DNA of 64,000 nt, taken from the NCBI GenBank assembly GCA_934646835.1, contig CAKUES010000010.1, positions 1 to 64,000 on the forward strand, given 5' to 3'. Positions 35,080 through 43,181 of the stretch are shown here, piece by piece (the stretch's first letter is position 1; the number at the start of each line of letters is the position of its first letter). Below the pieces are notes generated by a model. It searched no databases and was not told the origin of the DNA. It worked only from the letters and a program-made list of their open reading frames with translations. Position numbers and translations under genes: made by a program. Source of the DNA: an uncultured Coriobacteriales bacterium (GTDB lineage: Bacteria; Actinomycetota; Coriobacteriia; Coriobacteriales; QAMH01).

Positions 35080-37302
35080 ATGAGTACTGAGACAGATGAG
35101 AAGCAGGTCGTGAGGGCATCGTGCTTTTTGTGCCATCTGAACTGCGGTGTTCTAGTGACCAAGGAGAACGGCAGGATCGTCGACATCAAGGGTGACCCGG
35201 ACAACCCGCACAACGAGGGCTTCGTGTGCGCGCGTCTCGAGCAGGGTCGCTGGAAGGACTTCGAGTACAACCCCAACCGCCTGAAGAAACCGCTCAAGCG
35301 CGTTGGCGAGCGCGGCAGCGCTCAGTGGGAGGAGATCTCCTGGGATCAGGCGCTCGACGAGATCGCCGAGAAGCTGTCCGCCCTGCGCGATCAGTACGGC
35401 GCCGAGACGCTGTCCTTCCTCGAAGGCACCTACCGCACCCAGTCCAACCTCCACTACAAGTTCACCAACCTCTTTGGCTCGCCCAACACCGGCGGCAACG
35501 GCACTATCTGCTACAGCTCCGATATGTGGCTCGAGCCTTGCACCTACGGCGGCTTCTGCTCCGATAAGTCCGACTGGAAGCGCGCTGACCTCGTGGTCCT
35601 GTGGGGCCGCAACCCGGCCGCGTCCGAGCAGCTCAACTGGCAGTGGACCCTCAAGAACATGAAGGAGCGCGGCGCCAAGCTCATCGTCATCGACCCGCGC
35701 TTCTGCGAAGGCGCCCAGTACGCTGACCTCTTCCTGCAGATTCGCCCGGGCACTGACGCGGCGCTTGCACTCGGCATGATCAACGTCATCATCGAAGAGG
35801 ACCTCTACGACCACGAGTTCGTCGAGAAGTGGTGCTACGGCTTCGACAAGCTGGCCGAGCGCGTCAAGGAGTACCCGCCCGAGAAGGTCGAGGAGATCAC
35901 CTGGGTCCCCGCGTCCAAGATCCGCGAGGCCGCGCGCCTGTACGCGACCACCAAGCCCGCGTGCCTGCCTTGGGGCGAGAAGGGCGGCGACGGCTGCGGT
36001 TACAACGCCACGAGCGCCATCCGCGCGAAGGCCATCCTACGCGCCATCACCGGCAACATCGATAAGGTCGGCGGCGACCAGCTCACCATGCCGAGCGACC
36101 GCGGCGACACGGAAGAGATGAACTTCTCGCACTCCGCTCTGTCGCAGGAGCAGCGCGACAAGATGGTCGGCAACGACGTCTTCCCCGGCTTGACTTTCAA
36201 GGGTTGGGACATCATCTCGCAGGCGTACCCGCGCTTCTACCCGTACTGCAACGCCCCGTTGCTGTTCAGGCAGATGATCTCCGGCGATCCGTACCCCATC
36301 AAGGCGTGCATCGTCCAGGCCGACAACCCCATGCTGGCCTTCCCCAACACGAAGCTCGTCCACGAGGCGCTGACCAGCCTCGATCTGCTGGTGGTCCACG
36401 ACTACTTCATGACCCCGACTGCCGCGCTGGCAGACTACGTCCTGCCCGCAGCCACTTGGCTCGAGCGCTGCAGCATCGGCTATCCCACGATGGACGTCGA
36501 GCAGCTCTCCATGGCCGGCTCCATGCCCGCGCTCGAGCGCTTCGAGGGCGGCACGGACATCGACTTCCGCGACGACTACGAGTTCTGGTACGGCCTGTCC
36601 GAGCGCCTCGGCACTGCCGATAAGTGGTGGGGCCCCAAGTACGAGGACATGCTCAACGACCAGGTCGCGCCGTTTGGCATGAAGTTCCAGGACTTCTGCG
36701 ACAAGGTCAAGTACCTGCGCGTGCCCAACAAGCCCGAGAAGTTCAACGAGGAAGGCTTCCGCTTCCTGACCCCGACCGGCAAGGTGGAGCTGTACTCGAC
36801 GATCATCGAGCAGCTGGGCGAGGAGTTCGACCCGCTGCCGAGCTGGGTCTTCCCGCCGTACTTCCCCGAGTCCGACCCCGAGTACGCGGCCGAGTACCCG
36901 CTGTCGATGATCACCGGCGCACGCTTCATGCCGTTCTACCACACCGAGCATCGTCAGCCGGGCGCCTATCGCGACCTGCATCCCGATCCGATCTTCGACA
37001 TCCATCCCGACACCGCGATGGAGCTCAACATCGCGCCGCATGACTGGTGCTGGATCGAGACCCACAAGGGCCGCATCAAGCAGCGCGCGCGCCTGACCAC
37101 GACCGTCGACCCGCGCGTCATCTCCGTGCAGCACGACTGGTGGTTCCCCGAGAAGGACGAGGCGGAGCCGAGCTTGTTCGGCGTGTACGAGTCCAATGTC
37201 AACGCTATCTTGGACGACGACCCCAAGTGGCTCGATCCCCTGATGGGTTCTTGGCCGCTGACCGGCGTCCAGGCCAAGGTATACAAGTGCGAGGAGCAGT
37301 AA
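35080..37302 (+). CDS. Cytoplasmic acetylene-hydratase-like molybdopterin (bis-MGD) enzyme
   Basis: 740-aa enzyme without a Tat signal. The N-terminal [4Fe-4S] motif is complete: CFLCHLNC with a fourth Cys in GFVCARLEQ. TICYSSDMWLEPCTYGGFCS lies where Cys ligates the metal in acetylene hydratase-like proteins. VVLWGRNPAASEQ, VIDPRFCEGAQYADLFLQIR and PGTDAALALGMINVII are cofactor segments; QHDWWFPEKDEAEPSLFGVY is typical of this subgroup. ATG follows AAAGGAGGA. No ferredoxin or membrane subunit follows, only the MCFRP zinc ribbon, so it may do a non-respiratory reaction (hydration, dehydroxylation) or draw electrons from a soluble donor. The substrate is unknown. Confidence 0.85.
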   Translation: MSTETDEKQVVRASCFLCHLNCGVLVTKENGRIVDIKGDPDNPHNEGFVCARLEQGRWKDFEYNPNRLKKPLKRVGERGSAQWEEISWDQALDEIAEKLSALRDQYGAETLSFLEGTYRTQSNLHYKFTNLFGSPNTGGNGTICYSSDMWLEPCTYGGFCSDKSDWKRADLVVLWGRNPAASEQLNWQWTLKNMKERGAKLIVIDPRFCEGAQYADLFLQIRPGTDAALALGMINVIIEEDLYDHEFVEKWCYGFDKLAERVKEYPPEKVEEITWVPASKIREAARLYATTKPACLPWGEKGGDGCGYNATSAIRAKAILRAITGNIDKVGGDQLTMPSDRGDTEEMNFSHSALSQEQRDKMVGNDVFPGLTFKGWDIISQAYPRFYPYCNAPLLFRQMISGDPYPIKACIVQADNPMLAFPNTKLVHEALTSLDLLVVHDYFMTPTAALADYVLPAATWLERCSIGYPTMDVEQLSMAGSMPALERFEGGTDIDFRDDYEFWYGLSERLGTADKWWGPKYEDMLNDQVAPFGMKFQDFCDKVKYLRVPNKPEKFNEEGFRFLTPTGKVELYSTIIEQLGEEFDPLPSWVFPPYFPESDPEYAAEYPLSMITGARFMPFYHTEHRQPGAYRDLHPDPIFDIHPDTAMELNIAPHDWCWIETHKGRIKQRARLTTTVDPRVISVQHDWWFPEKDEAEPSLFGVYESNVNAILDDDPKWLDPLMGSWPLTGVQAKVYKCEEQ

Positions 37303-37303
37303 C

Positions 37304-37534
37304 ATGTGCTTTAGGCCTGCATCAACGACTATGGGAGCGCGCATTTGCACCGGCTGCTACAGCGTTGTAGACGACATCGAGGCCGAGGTCTGCCCCCAGT
37401 GCGGCAAGCCTTTGGAGAAGTCGTTTGCAAATGAGGGCGAGGGTGGAGCTCCGGCAGCGCCCACTGCGCCGAGTGCTCCGGCGGCAGGGGCCCCGGGCAG
37501 TGCTCCGAGTGCGCCCCCGAAGAGCGGCGAGTAG
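37304..37534 (+). CDS. Small MCFRP zinc-ribbon protein with Pro/Ala/Gly tail
   Basis: 76-aa protein. It begins MCFRPAS, then two CxxC knuckles (CTGC, CPQC) form a zinc ribbon, followed by a low-complexity tail rich in Pro, Ala and Gly. It begins 1 bp after the molybdoenzyme stop, with GAGGAG inside that gene, so it is translationally coupled. The same plan recurs at 58145-58369 before another molybdoenzyme. Function unknown; metal delivery, folding or regulation of the enzyme are possible. Confidence 0.8.
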   Translation: MCFRPASTTMGARICTGCYSVVDDIEAEVCPQCGKPLEKSFANEGEGGAPAAPTAPSAPAAGAPGSAPSAPPKSGE

Positions 37535-37994
37535 CCGCAAGCTGCGAGTGACGTGGCGCGTCAGCGTGCTGCGGCGATATGGCGGTAGCAAGCTTTGGGT
37601 TTTCGGGTTTCGTGCCCCGGGTGCTGAGCGCCCGGGGCATCGCCCTGTCTGCGGGTGGGGCGGTTGGCATGTTGCTGCGCCTACCGGGAGGCTTGTGGCC
37701 AGGTCGCATCGGTTTCTATTTGAGTCCGGCAGGTTATTGCGTAGGGGGCGTTTTCAATCGGTCCCGTGTTGCCGCCATCGACTGGTCTTGCGATAGCTCA
37801 ATTGAGCCTCAGCGCCCGTAGGGAGGGACTTGCTGGGGGTGCCAACAAGCGCGAAGCGCGCGTGATCCCCGGCCGCCCGTAGGGGAGGAACCCTGTCCCT
37901 CTCTATATGCCAGGCATGTTTCCGCTGGTCACGGGCGATTTTTGCGTTGCAACGTGGCGGGTATTAGTGATCGACGAAGAGATTGGGGGAGGGC
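37535..37994. repeat. Gap with a GTAGGGGAGG palindrome
   Basis: The only clear element is GTAGGGGAGGAAC/GTCCCTCTC at 37879-37903, about 90 bp before the next small gene. The rest shows no gene or repeat that I can support. Confidence 0.55.
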
Positions 37995-38222
37995 ATGTGT
38001 TTTCCTTGCAGGATGTGCGGTGCGTGTTTGGCCGAGCAAGAAGAGGGCGCCGAGAGGGTCTGCCCTTCGTGCGGCAAGGTCGTCGAGCCCGATGCCTTGG
38101 TGTGTCCTGATTGCTTCACCTTTCTCGGTAAGCCCGCAGAGCCGTCGGCGCAAACGCCGACCGCTCCAATCTTCGTCCAGAAGGCAAAGCGCGAGCGCTT
38201 AGAAGGCGGCGATGTGCGTTGA
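37995..38222 (+). CDS. Small MCF-type double zinc-ribbon protein
   Basis: 75-aa protein beginning MCFPCRMCGACLAEQEEGAE, with CPSC and CPDC knuckles, thus six to eight zinc-binding Cys, and a basic tail (KAKRERLEGG). ATG at 37995 follows GGGGGAGG. It resembles the MCFRP proteins but has no molybdoenzyme beside it; the nearest is the unit ending 460 bp upstream. Function unknown. Confidence 0.65.
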   Translation: MCFPCRMCGACLAEQEEGAERVCPSCGKVVEPDALVCPDCFTFLGKPAEPSAQTPTAPIFVQKAKRERLEGGDVR

Positions 38223-38270
38223 TCTGGGTGTGTCTGGCGCTCTCGATGCGCGCGGAGGCAGCTTCTGGCT

Positions 38271-38413
38271 CAAAAAGTGCACGAAGTGTTAAGGGTTTGA
38301 TCAACACGTCGAGTAGCCGATATTTGGTAATGCTCTGACCTGCGGTTTTGCAAGTGTCAATTGCCGTCTACTTGGCCGGTCGCTTTAACCCTTAACACTT
38401 CGCGTACTTTTTG
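38271..38413 (+). repeat. Nested palindrome P12
   Basis: Arms of the AAGTGTTAAGGGTTT subfamily (left 38271-38298). Inner GAGTAGCC / CTACTTGG. Core TGACCTGCGGTTTTGCAA at 38336-38353. It begins 48 bp after the small zinc-ribbon gene. Confidence 0.88.
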
Positions 38414-38608
38414 ATTCCGTAGCCTCCCCGAGGGCTCGCTGGCCTGTTGTAACTTGTTGGCGCCGACTTCGTCTGGCGCCTACGAGGGTCCTGCAGCTCT
38501 CCTTTGCTTATGCGGGAGCGACTGCGACTCGCAGCAACACGTAGGCGCCAGACGAAGTCGGCACCAACAGGTTGCAGGGAGCTGGCGGGTCATTAGTAAG
38601 CCTCATCT
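38414..38608. repeat. Inverted GGCGCC pair (composite unit, part 2)
   Basis: GGCGCC repeats at 38458-38482 and 38542-38566 in opposite orientation, arms extended by AACTTGTT / AACAGGTT, and joined to P12 by the shared ATTCCG...CTCCCCGAGGGCTCG spacer. Confidence 0.8.
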
Positions 38609-38752
38609 CAAAAAAATGCACGAAGTATGCGAGGTTGGCACAATGCTACGAGTAGCCGAGAATCGGCAACGCTCTGACCTGCGGTTTTGCAATCAGGAAT
38701 TGCAGCCTACTCGGACAATTCTCTAAACCTTGCATATATCGTGATGTTTTTG
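38609..38752 (+). repeat. Nested palindrome P13 (diverged arms)
   Basis: Arms AATGCACGAAGTATGCGAGGTT and AACCTTGCATATATCGTGATG still pair in part. Inner GAGTAG / CTACTC. Core TGACCTGCGGTTTTGCAA at 38675-38692 is unchanged although the arms have drifted. Confidence 0.8.
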
Positions 38753-38813
38753 GAGGCAATATCTGCGGCTTCCCCGCGCTCGCGCGGGAGCGGCTCTGGG
38801 GTGCCGCAACGCG

Positions 38814-38838
38814 TAGGCGCCAGACGAAGTCGGCGCCA
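38814..38838. repeat. GGCGCC repeat, single copy
   Basis: One GGCGCC-N10-GGCGCC copy with the AACAGGTTGCAG tail, 60 bp before the end of the amber-interrupted gene. The matching left copy of the pair is missing here. Confidence 0.8.
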
Positions 38839-38898
38839 ACAGGTTGCAGCGGGCCGGCGACCCGCTGCGCCTCTCGTTGCCCGACCCGCCGCTCTTTG

Positions 38899-39255
38899 CT
38901 ACTCTTCGACAGCCTTATAGCTTCTAAAGCGCTCTCGCCTCTTAAAGCTGTCGACCATGGACTGGACGAACTCATCGCTGAACCCGTCGAGGTCGTCCAT
39001 GGTGATCGTGCCGTCGTCCAGCAGCTCGAAGATCGTTGCGTGCATGGTCGAGCGCCGGCAACCTTCCACGATGACACCGGGGTGGCGCTTGTCCTCCTAC
39101 ATGCGGTTCCAGAGCGCCCAGAACTTCTCGGAGGGCGCCTTCTCCCCGCTCAGCAGCTCGATGTACTCGTGGTTGAGCTTGTCCATCCAGGCTTCCTGCC
39201 ATTCCGGCAGGCGCTTCCTTAAGAGCTTCCAATCGCGTTCCAAAACATCCGTCAT
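38899..39255 (-). pseudogene. Conserved hypothetical gene interrupted by an in-frame amber codon
   Basis: A 119-codon frame starts at ATG 39255 behind AGAGGAGG (MTDVLERDWKLLRKRLPEWQ) and would end at the TAG at 38899-38901. A single TAG at 39097-39099 interrupts it after SEKFWALWNRM; the frame then continues with good codon bias (EDKRHPGVIVEGCRRSTMHA, LLDDGTITMDDLDGFSDEF). The first half and second half look like one small helical protein family. It starts 33 bp after the TOTE primase-helicase gene and is probably in the same operon. Either a recent nonsense mutation or a sequencing error; a 52-aa product may still be made. Confidence 0.75.
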
Positions 39256-39288
39256 GTCAAAGCCTCCTCTGCAGTCGTCTTTCGCCAA

Positions 39289-42200
39289 TCATAGCGCGGC
39301 TGTCTGCGTGCCCATGACCTCTTGCGCCAAGTCATATGCGACCCGGGCATCCTTGAAGCGAATAGAAACGTCGTCTGCCTTGGGGAAGGAGAGAAGCGGC
39401 AGCGTTCCATACCAAACGACCTCCTCGTCGAAGACGGCAAAGCCTGCAGCGCCCGGCGCAGCCTCCCTCGACAATCGTGCACCCACGTCCTCGAGCAGCG
39501 CCCTCGACTCCTCATCCCATGCTTTCTGCGACGTGCAGACGACCTCGATGCCACGGCTCGTTGCGCTGCCAAGCAGGGGCGCAATCAGCGCAACCGCCTT
39601 TGCCGTGTGGTAGGGAGCGGCGATGAATATCGATTTCCCCGCACTGGCTATATCCTGGGCCAGCGCCTCCATGAACCCCTTGGAGTCGATAAAGCGACTC
39701 GAGCCCGTGTCCTGAGTGCCGTCGTCGAGCATCACCACCTCGTACCCGAGCTTCGCGTACGTCCTTAGCCTCTTCTTGTGCATCCTGTCGAGTGCGGGCA
39801 CGCTCGCGTCGACGTAGTCGTAGATAACGACGTCGTTCTTGCCCTCGTGCGTGCGGTGCAGGCGGCCGGCTTGCTGCGTTACGCGCCCGTCCCACGAGAC
39901 GGGTGTCGCGAGGAAGAGCGCATCGAGTCTCGACGCGTCAAAGCCCTCGCCCAGGTAGCTGTCGGTTGCGACAAAGACGGGCGAAGTCCCCTCGACCTCA
40001 AGCTCCCTCAAGGCCTCTTCGAGTTTTTCGCGCCGCTGCTTAAGTGTGCCGCCGCCTACGAGCAGCCGCGCGCTACAACCCGCGCGCTCCAGCAGCCCGC
40101 ACAGAGTCTGCGCGTGGCCCTTGCGCTTGCTCAGCACAAGGGGCGCCCGTCCGTTGCCCACAGCTTCCGTGACCTCGCGAACGATCAGCTCGTTGCGCGC
40201 CTCGGAAGCACAAAGCTCGTCGATGACCTGGTTAAACGACGAGCCCAGCTCGATTTTGGGGAAGCGCATCCCGGTGAATCGCGGCAGCAGCAGGCGCTTC
40301 ATCCCCTGCTCGCGCATTTGCGCCTTGGGGTCTCCCTTGAAGCGGATGGGGCCGCATAGCATCGCGAGCGCGGCGTTGAGTCCGTCGGAGCGCTGGGGCG
40401 TCGCGGAGAGACCGTAGACGCACCGTGCCTTCGCCGCCTTCAAGATGAGCTCGAGCTTGGGCGCAGCCGCGTGATGGCATTCGTCGCAGATGACGAGCCC
40501 GTAATCGCCCACGATGTCTCTCGCCCGCGGCTCCCCGGTCTGCGGGTCCTTTTCCGTGAGCGATTGAAACGTCGCGATGTCAATGATGCCGCTCGGCTTG
40601 CGCTTGCCGCCTCCGATCTGGCCGATGAGGGGCCGCTTCTTCTTGCTCGGCTTGCCCGAAGGTGTGAGCAGCGGCTCGAGCTTTACACGGATGTCGAGGA
40701 ACTGCGCGAGCTTGTCGCTCCATTGCGCCATGAGCGTCGTGCTCGGCACGATCACCAAGGTGGGGAGTTTGACCTCGGAGATGATGGCCGCCGCGGCTAC
40801 CGTTTTGCCAAAGCCCGTCGGGGCGGAGAGCATGCCGTTGTCATGGGCGAGCATGCTCTCAACGGCCTTCTGCTGTGCGGGCCTGAGCGTTCCAGCAAAC
40901 GACATATCGATCGGTCGCCCATAGGCGCGCTCATCTTTGATTGCGTGCTCGGCACCGGCGTTTTCGAGCAGAGTGAGCAATCCGTCCTTGCAGCCGCGCG
41001 GGAGCATGATGAAGCCGTCGCGCTCCTCTCCCAGGTTGATGATGCGGGGCTTGCCATATACCGATTGGTGCATCGCCTGTGCTCGGTAGAACTCGGGGTT
41101 AGCGAAGGCGGCAAGGCGCCTAATCCTGTTTGCCGCGGCGGGGCTCAGGTGATCGGAGGGGATGTAAAGCGTGCCGGCGTCGACTATCTCCAGCTTGCCG
41201 GGGAAGTCGCTCGCGGATAGGGTAGCAAGCTGCGTCCTCTCCCAAGGGTGCTTAGGCGCCTCATCGTTTTGCGCGAGTGCGCCGAGCACGTCTTCGGTTG
41301 ATGACTCTATGATTCTTTCGACGAACGACGCGTCGAGTTTCGCGACTTGCGAGAGGAAACGCCATTGGTCGGGGTAGGGGGTAAATGACTCGTCGACAAA
41401 GAGGCTGTTGCCGTTCTTCATCGCGGCGCCTTGCAGCGGCAGCGCGATGAGGTTGCCAAGGCCGCCTTTGGGCAGCGTGTCTTGCGTGGGAAACATGCGA
41501 TCGTAGGATTCGAAGCTGACTTCCTTGGTGAGTGCCGCCGCCTTGGTGAGCAACAGACTGCCAAAGTCGCGCGCGAGCTTGCCGCTGATGGGCTCGCTGA
41601 AGAAGAACCACGCATGGGCGCCGTTGCCAGAGCGGCTGCGCTCAATGCACGGTACTACCCCGAGCTCGCTTGCTGCCTGCCTAAGCGCTGCCGTCGCTTT
41701 CTTCCAGTCGCATTTGTCGAGGTCGATTGCGAGAAGCGAGGTGTTGCAGTCCTCGTCGAGCGGGTAGATGCCGATTACATCGCGAAAACGAGGGTCGCGT
41801 CCCTGGAAGTGGTCGATGAGTGCCTTATCGTCGAGCGCTTTGAATTGTCGTTGCTTGCAATCGCCGCATTTTGCCTTGCGGTTGCTGAACTTTGGGCAGG
41901 CAGCGCGGTCCCATCGGTTTAGGCAGACGGGGGAGTAGCCGATGCCTCCTTCGCGCTTCTTGTATCCCTGCGCGTGGACGTCGTCGCGTCCTTTGAAGAG
42001 CGAGCGGAAGAGGACGAGCTTGTCTGCGCTGGTACTGGCGGTGGTGACGAGGGGTTGGGGAGATTGCTGCGGGCTGGACTGCTCGGGCGGGGCTGCTGGG
42101 GTTTGCGGCGTTTGAGGCGCTTGAGATGCCTGCGGTGCTTGGGGCTCTGGCTGCTCGACCTGTGCCGATTGCTTCTGCGCATGGCTGCTGCTTGCCGCAG

Positions 42201-42354
42201 CCCATTCTTGTTCTGGGACATAGAGCTCGTTGCCGTCCTCGTCATGGCAGAGCACGATGGGCGTGTCGTTGCCGCTGGCGGCAGCGATAACGCGATCGAA
42301 TACGAGCGCCTTGTCATGCAGGAAGACGAGTGCGGGAAGCGGTTTGGTCATCAT
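39289..42354 (-). CDS. TOTE conflict system primase-helicase
   Basis: 1021-aa protein. Residues 1-95 are a small N-terminal domain plus a Pro/Gln-rich linker. Then a zinc-binding stretch (CPKFSNRKAKCGDCKQRQF) and an archaeo-eukaryotic primase domain with LAIDLDK and ERSRSGNGAHAWFFF as catalytic segments. A superfamily 2 helicase follows: Walker A SAPTGFGKT, ICDECHHA box, LSATPQRSDG and QQAGRLHRTHEGK. The last 150 residues look like a degenerate PLD-type domain without a clear HxK. TOTE-type systems are described as NTP-dependent conflict or defence modules. Usual nuclease partners are not seen; only the broken gene follows. Confidence 0.82.
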   Translation of the reverse strand: MMTKPLPALVFLHDKALVFDRVIAAASGNDTPIVLCHDEDGNELYVPEQEWAAASSSHAQKQSAQVEQPEPQAPQASQAPQTPQTPAAPPEQSSPQQSPQPLVTTASTSADKLVLFRSLFKGRDDVHAQGYKKREGGIGYSPVCLNRWDRAACPKFSNRKAKCGDCKQRQFKALDDKALIDHFQGRDPRFRDVIGIYPLDEDCNTSLLAIDLDKCDWKKATAALRQAASELGVVPCIERSRSGNGAHAWFFFSEPISGKLARDFGSLLLTKAAALTKEVSFESYDRMFPTQDTLPKGGLGNLIALPLQGAAMKNGNSLFVDESFTPYPDQWRFLSQVAKLDASFVERIIESSTEDVLGALAQNDEAPKHPWERTQLATLSASDFPGKLEIVDAGTLYIPSDHLSPAAANRIRRLAAFANPEFYRAQAMHQSVYGKPRIINLGEERDGFIMLPRGCKDGLLTLLENAGAEHAIKDERAYGRPIDMSFAGTLRPAQQKAVESMLAHDNGMLSAPTGFGKTVAAAAIISEVKLPTLVIVPSTTLMAQWSDKLAQFLDIRVKLEPLLTPSGKPSKKKRPLIGQIGGGKRKPSGIIDIATFQSLTEKDPQTGEPRARDIVGDYGLVICDECHHAAAPKLELILKAAKARCVYGLSATPQRSDGLNAALAMLCGPIRFKGDPKAQMREQGMKRLLLPRFTGMRFPKIELGSSFNQVIDELCASEARNELIVREVTEAVGNGRAPLVLSKRKGHAQTLCGLLERAGCSARLLVGGGTLKQRREKLEEALRELEVEGTSPVFVATDSYLGEGFDASRLDALFLATPVSWDGRVTQQAGRLHRTHEGKNDVVIYDYVDASVPALDRMHKKRLRTYAKLGYEVVMLDDGTQDTGSSRFIDSKGFMEALAQDIASAGKSIFIAAPYHTAKAVALIAPLLGSATSRGIEVVCTSQKAWDEESRALLEDVGARLSREAAPGAAGFAVFDEEVVWYGTLPLLSFPKADDVSIRFKDARVAYDLAQEVMGTQTAAL

Positions 42355-42490
42355 CGGCTCACGCTTTCACGAGGTAGAAGCGATGTCGGTTGGTGTCAGT
42401 GTAGCGGACAACGTTGCTCGGAGTCGCATCGAGGTGGGGAGTAGTGGTGGTTTTGATTGCTCGGAACGGGCGAATCAGGCCGCTTATGAT
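42355..42490. other. Upstream region of the TOTE gene
   Basis: Short gap between the TOTE start and P14, likely holding its promoter. No motif is supported. Confidence 0.4.
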
Positions 42491-42633
42491 CAAAAAGTGC
42501 ACGAAGTGTTAAGGGTTTGGACGGGTTATCGAGTAGCCGGGAATTTGCAACGCTGTGACCTGCGGTTTTGCAAGTGGAAATCACCGTCTACTCGTCGGCT
42601 CGCTGAAACCCTTAACACTTCGTGCACTTTTTG
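42491..42633 (+). repeat. Nested palindrome P14, perfect arms
   Basis: Left arm 42491-42518 and right arm 42606-42633 are perfect 28-nt inverted repeats (CAAAAAGTGCACGAAGTG then TTAAGGGTTT). Inner GAGTAGCC / CTACTC. Core TGACCTGCGGTTTTGCAA at 42556-42573. Best-preserved member of the family. Confidence 0.92.
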
Positions 42634-42790
42634 ATTCCGGGGTCTTCCCGAGGGCTCGCCGGCACGCTGCAACCTATTGGCGCCGACTTCGTCTGGCGCC
42701 TACGAGGAATTCGTAGCTCCCCCACGCTTGCGCGGGAGCGGCTTTGGTCGCAACAACGCGTAGGCGCCAGACGAAGTCGGCGCCATCGGG
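42634..42790. repeat. Inverted GGCGCC pair (composite unit, part 2)
   Basis: GGCGCC repeats at 42678-42702 and 42761-42785 in opposite orientation, joined to P14 by the shared ATTCCG...CCCGAGGGCTCGCCGG spacer. Confidence 0.82.
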
Positions 42791-43155
42791 TATCTGCAAG
42801 TTGGCAAGTCTCTGTTGGTTGCGTGGAGGAGACGGGCCGGAAAGCCCTGCATGGTAGATTGCCGTTATCGACAAAACATTCTTATAGCTGCTAGAGCCTC
42901 TCAATCTAGCGGCCTCAAACTGACGTTTAGATCGACTTGGATGGTACGGAATACGAGAAAGATACGGAGCTGCGTCTGGAATCGCTCAAGTTGTCCCATA
43001 GAGGCGGTTTGGAGGGGCGTATGGCGGGCGAGCCGGCCCGAGAATCTAATGACAAGACCCTTTGGATATGCGTCAGCTAGTTATTCGGCACCTCTCTAGA
43101 GTCTCTCGAGAATGTTCTGTCAGCGCTGCCGAAATCAAGTATATCTGTTGCAAAA
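42791..43155. other. Gap with one TTGCCG operator-like site and a possible coding relic
   Basis: TTGCCG-TTAT-CGACAA at 42859-42874 resembles the palindromes before the Fic gene at 45.1 kb. An open frame without start (42931-43080, about 49 codons, beginning IDLDGTEYEKDTELRLESLK) has protein-like composition and may be the tail of a lost gene. Low confidence. Confidence 0.35.
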
Positions 43156-43172
43156 GTAGGTTAATAACCTAC
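43156..43172 (+). promoter_or_regulatory. Operator-like palindrome before the AbiEi-like gene
   Basis: GTAGGTTA-A-TAACCTAC is a perfect 8-bp dyad with one central base, 9 bp before the ATG. AbiEi antitoxins are known to bind inverted repeats in their own promoter, so this is the likely autoregulatory site. No ribosome binding site is seen, which would fit a leaderless or near-leaderless transcript. Confidence 0.6.
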
Positions 43173-43181
43173 AATTGCGAC

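Noticed and set aside
7280..42633. Nested palindromes as integron attC sites
   Set aside because: No integrase, no gene cassettes between them, and no RYYYAAC/GTTRRRY ends. The conserved part is the apical core, not the ends.
7280..42633. Nested palindromes as simple transcription terminators
   Set aside because: Some have A-run/T-run ends, but many lie upstream of genes, four stand in tandem between 29.4 and 30.3 kb, and a conserved core and nested inner stems are not needed for termination. A secondary terminator role cannot be excluded.
6953..42785. CRISPR array made of the 25-bp GGCGCC repeats
   Set aside because: Spacing is irregular (60 bp to many kb), orientation varies, spacers are themselves repeats, and no cas gene is present.
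42931..43080. Possible gene of about 49 codons before AbiEi
   Set aside because: No start codon or ribosome binding site and an in-frame stop immediately before; listed only as a possible relic.
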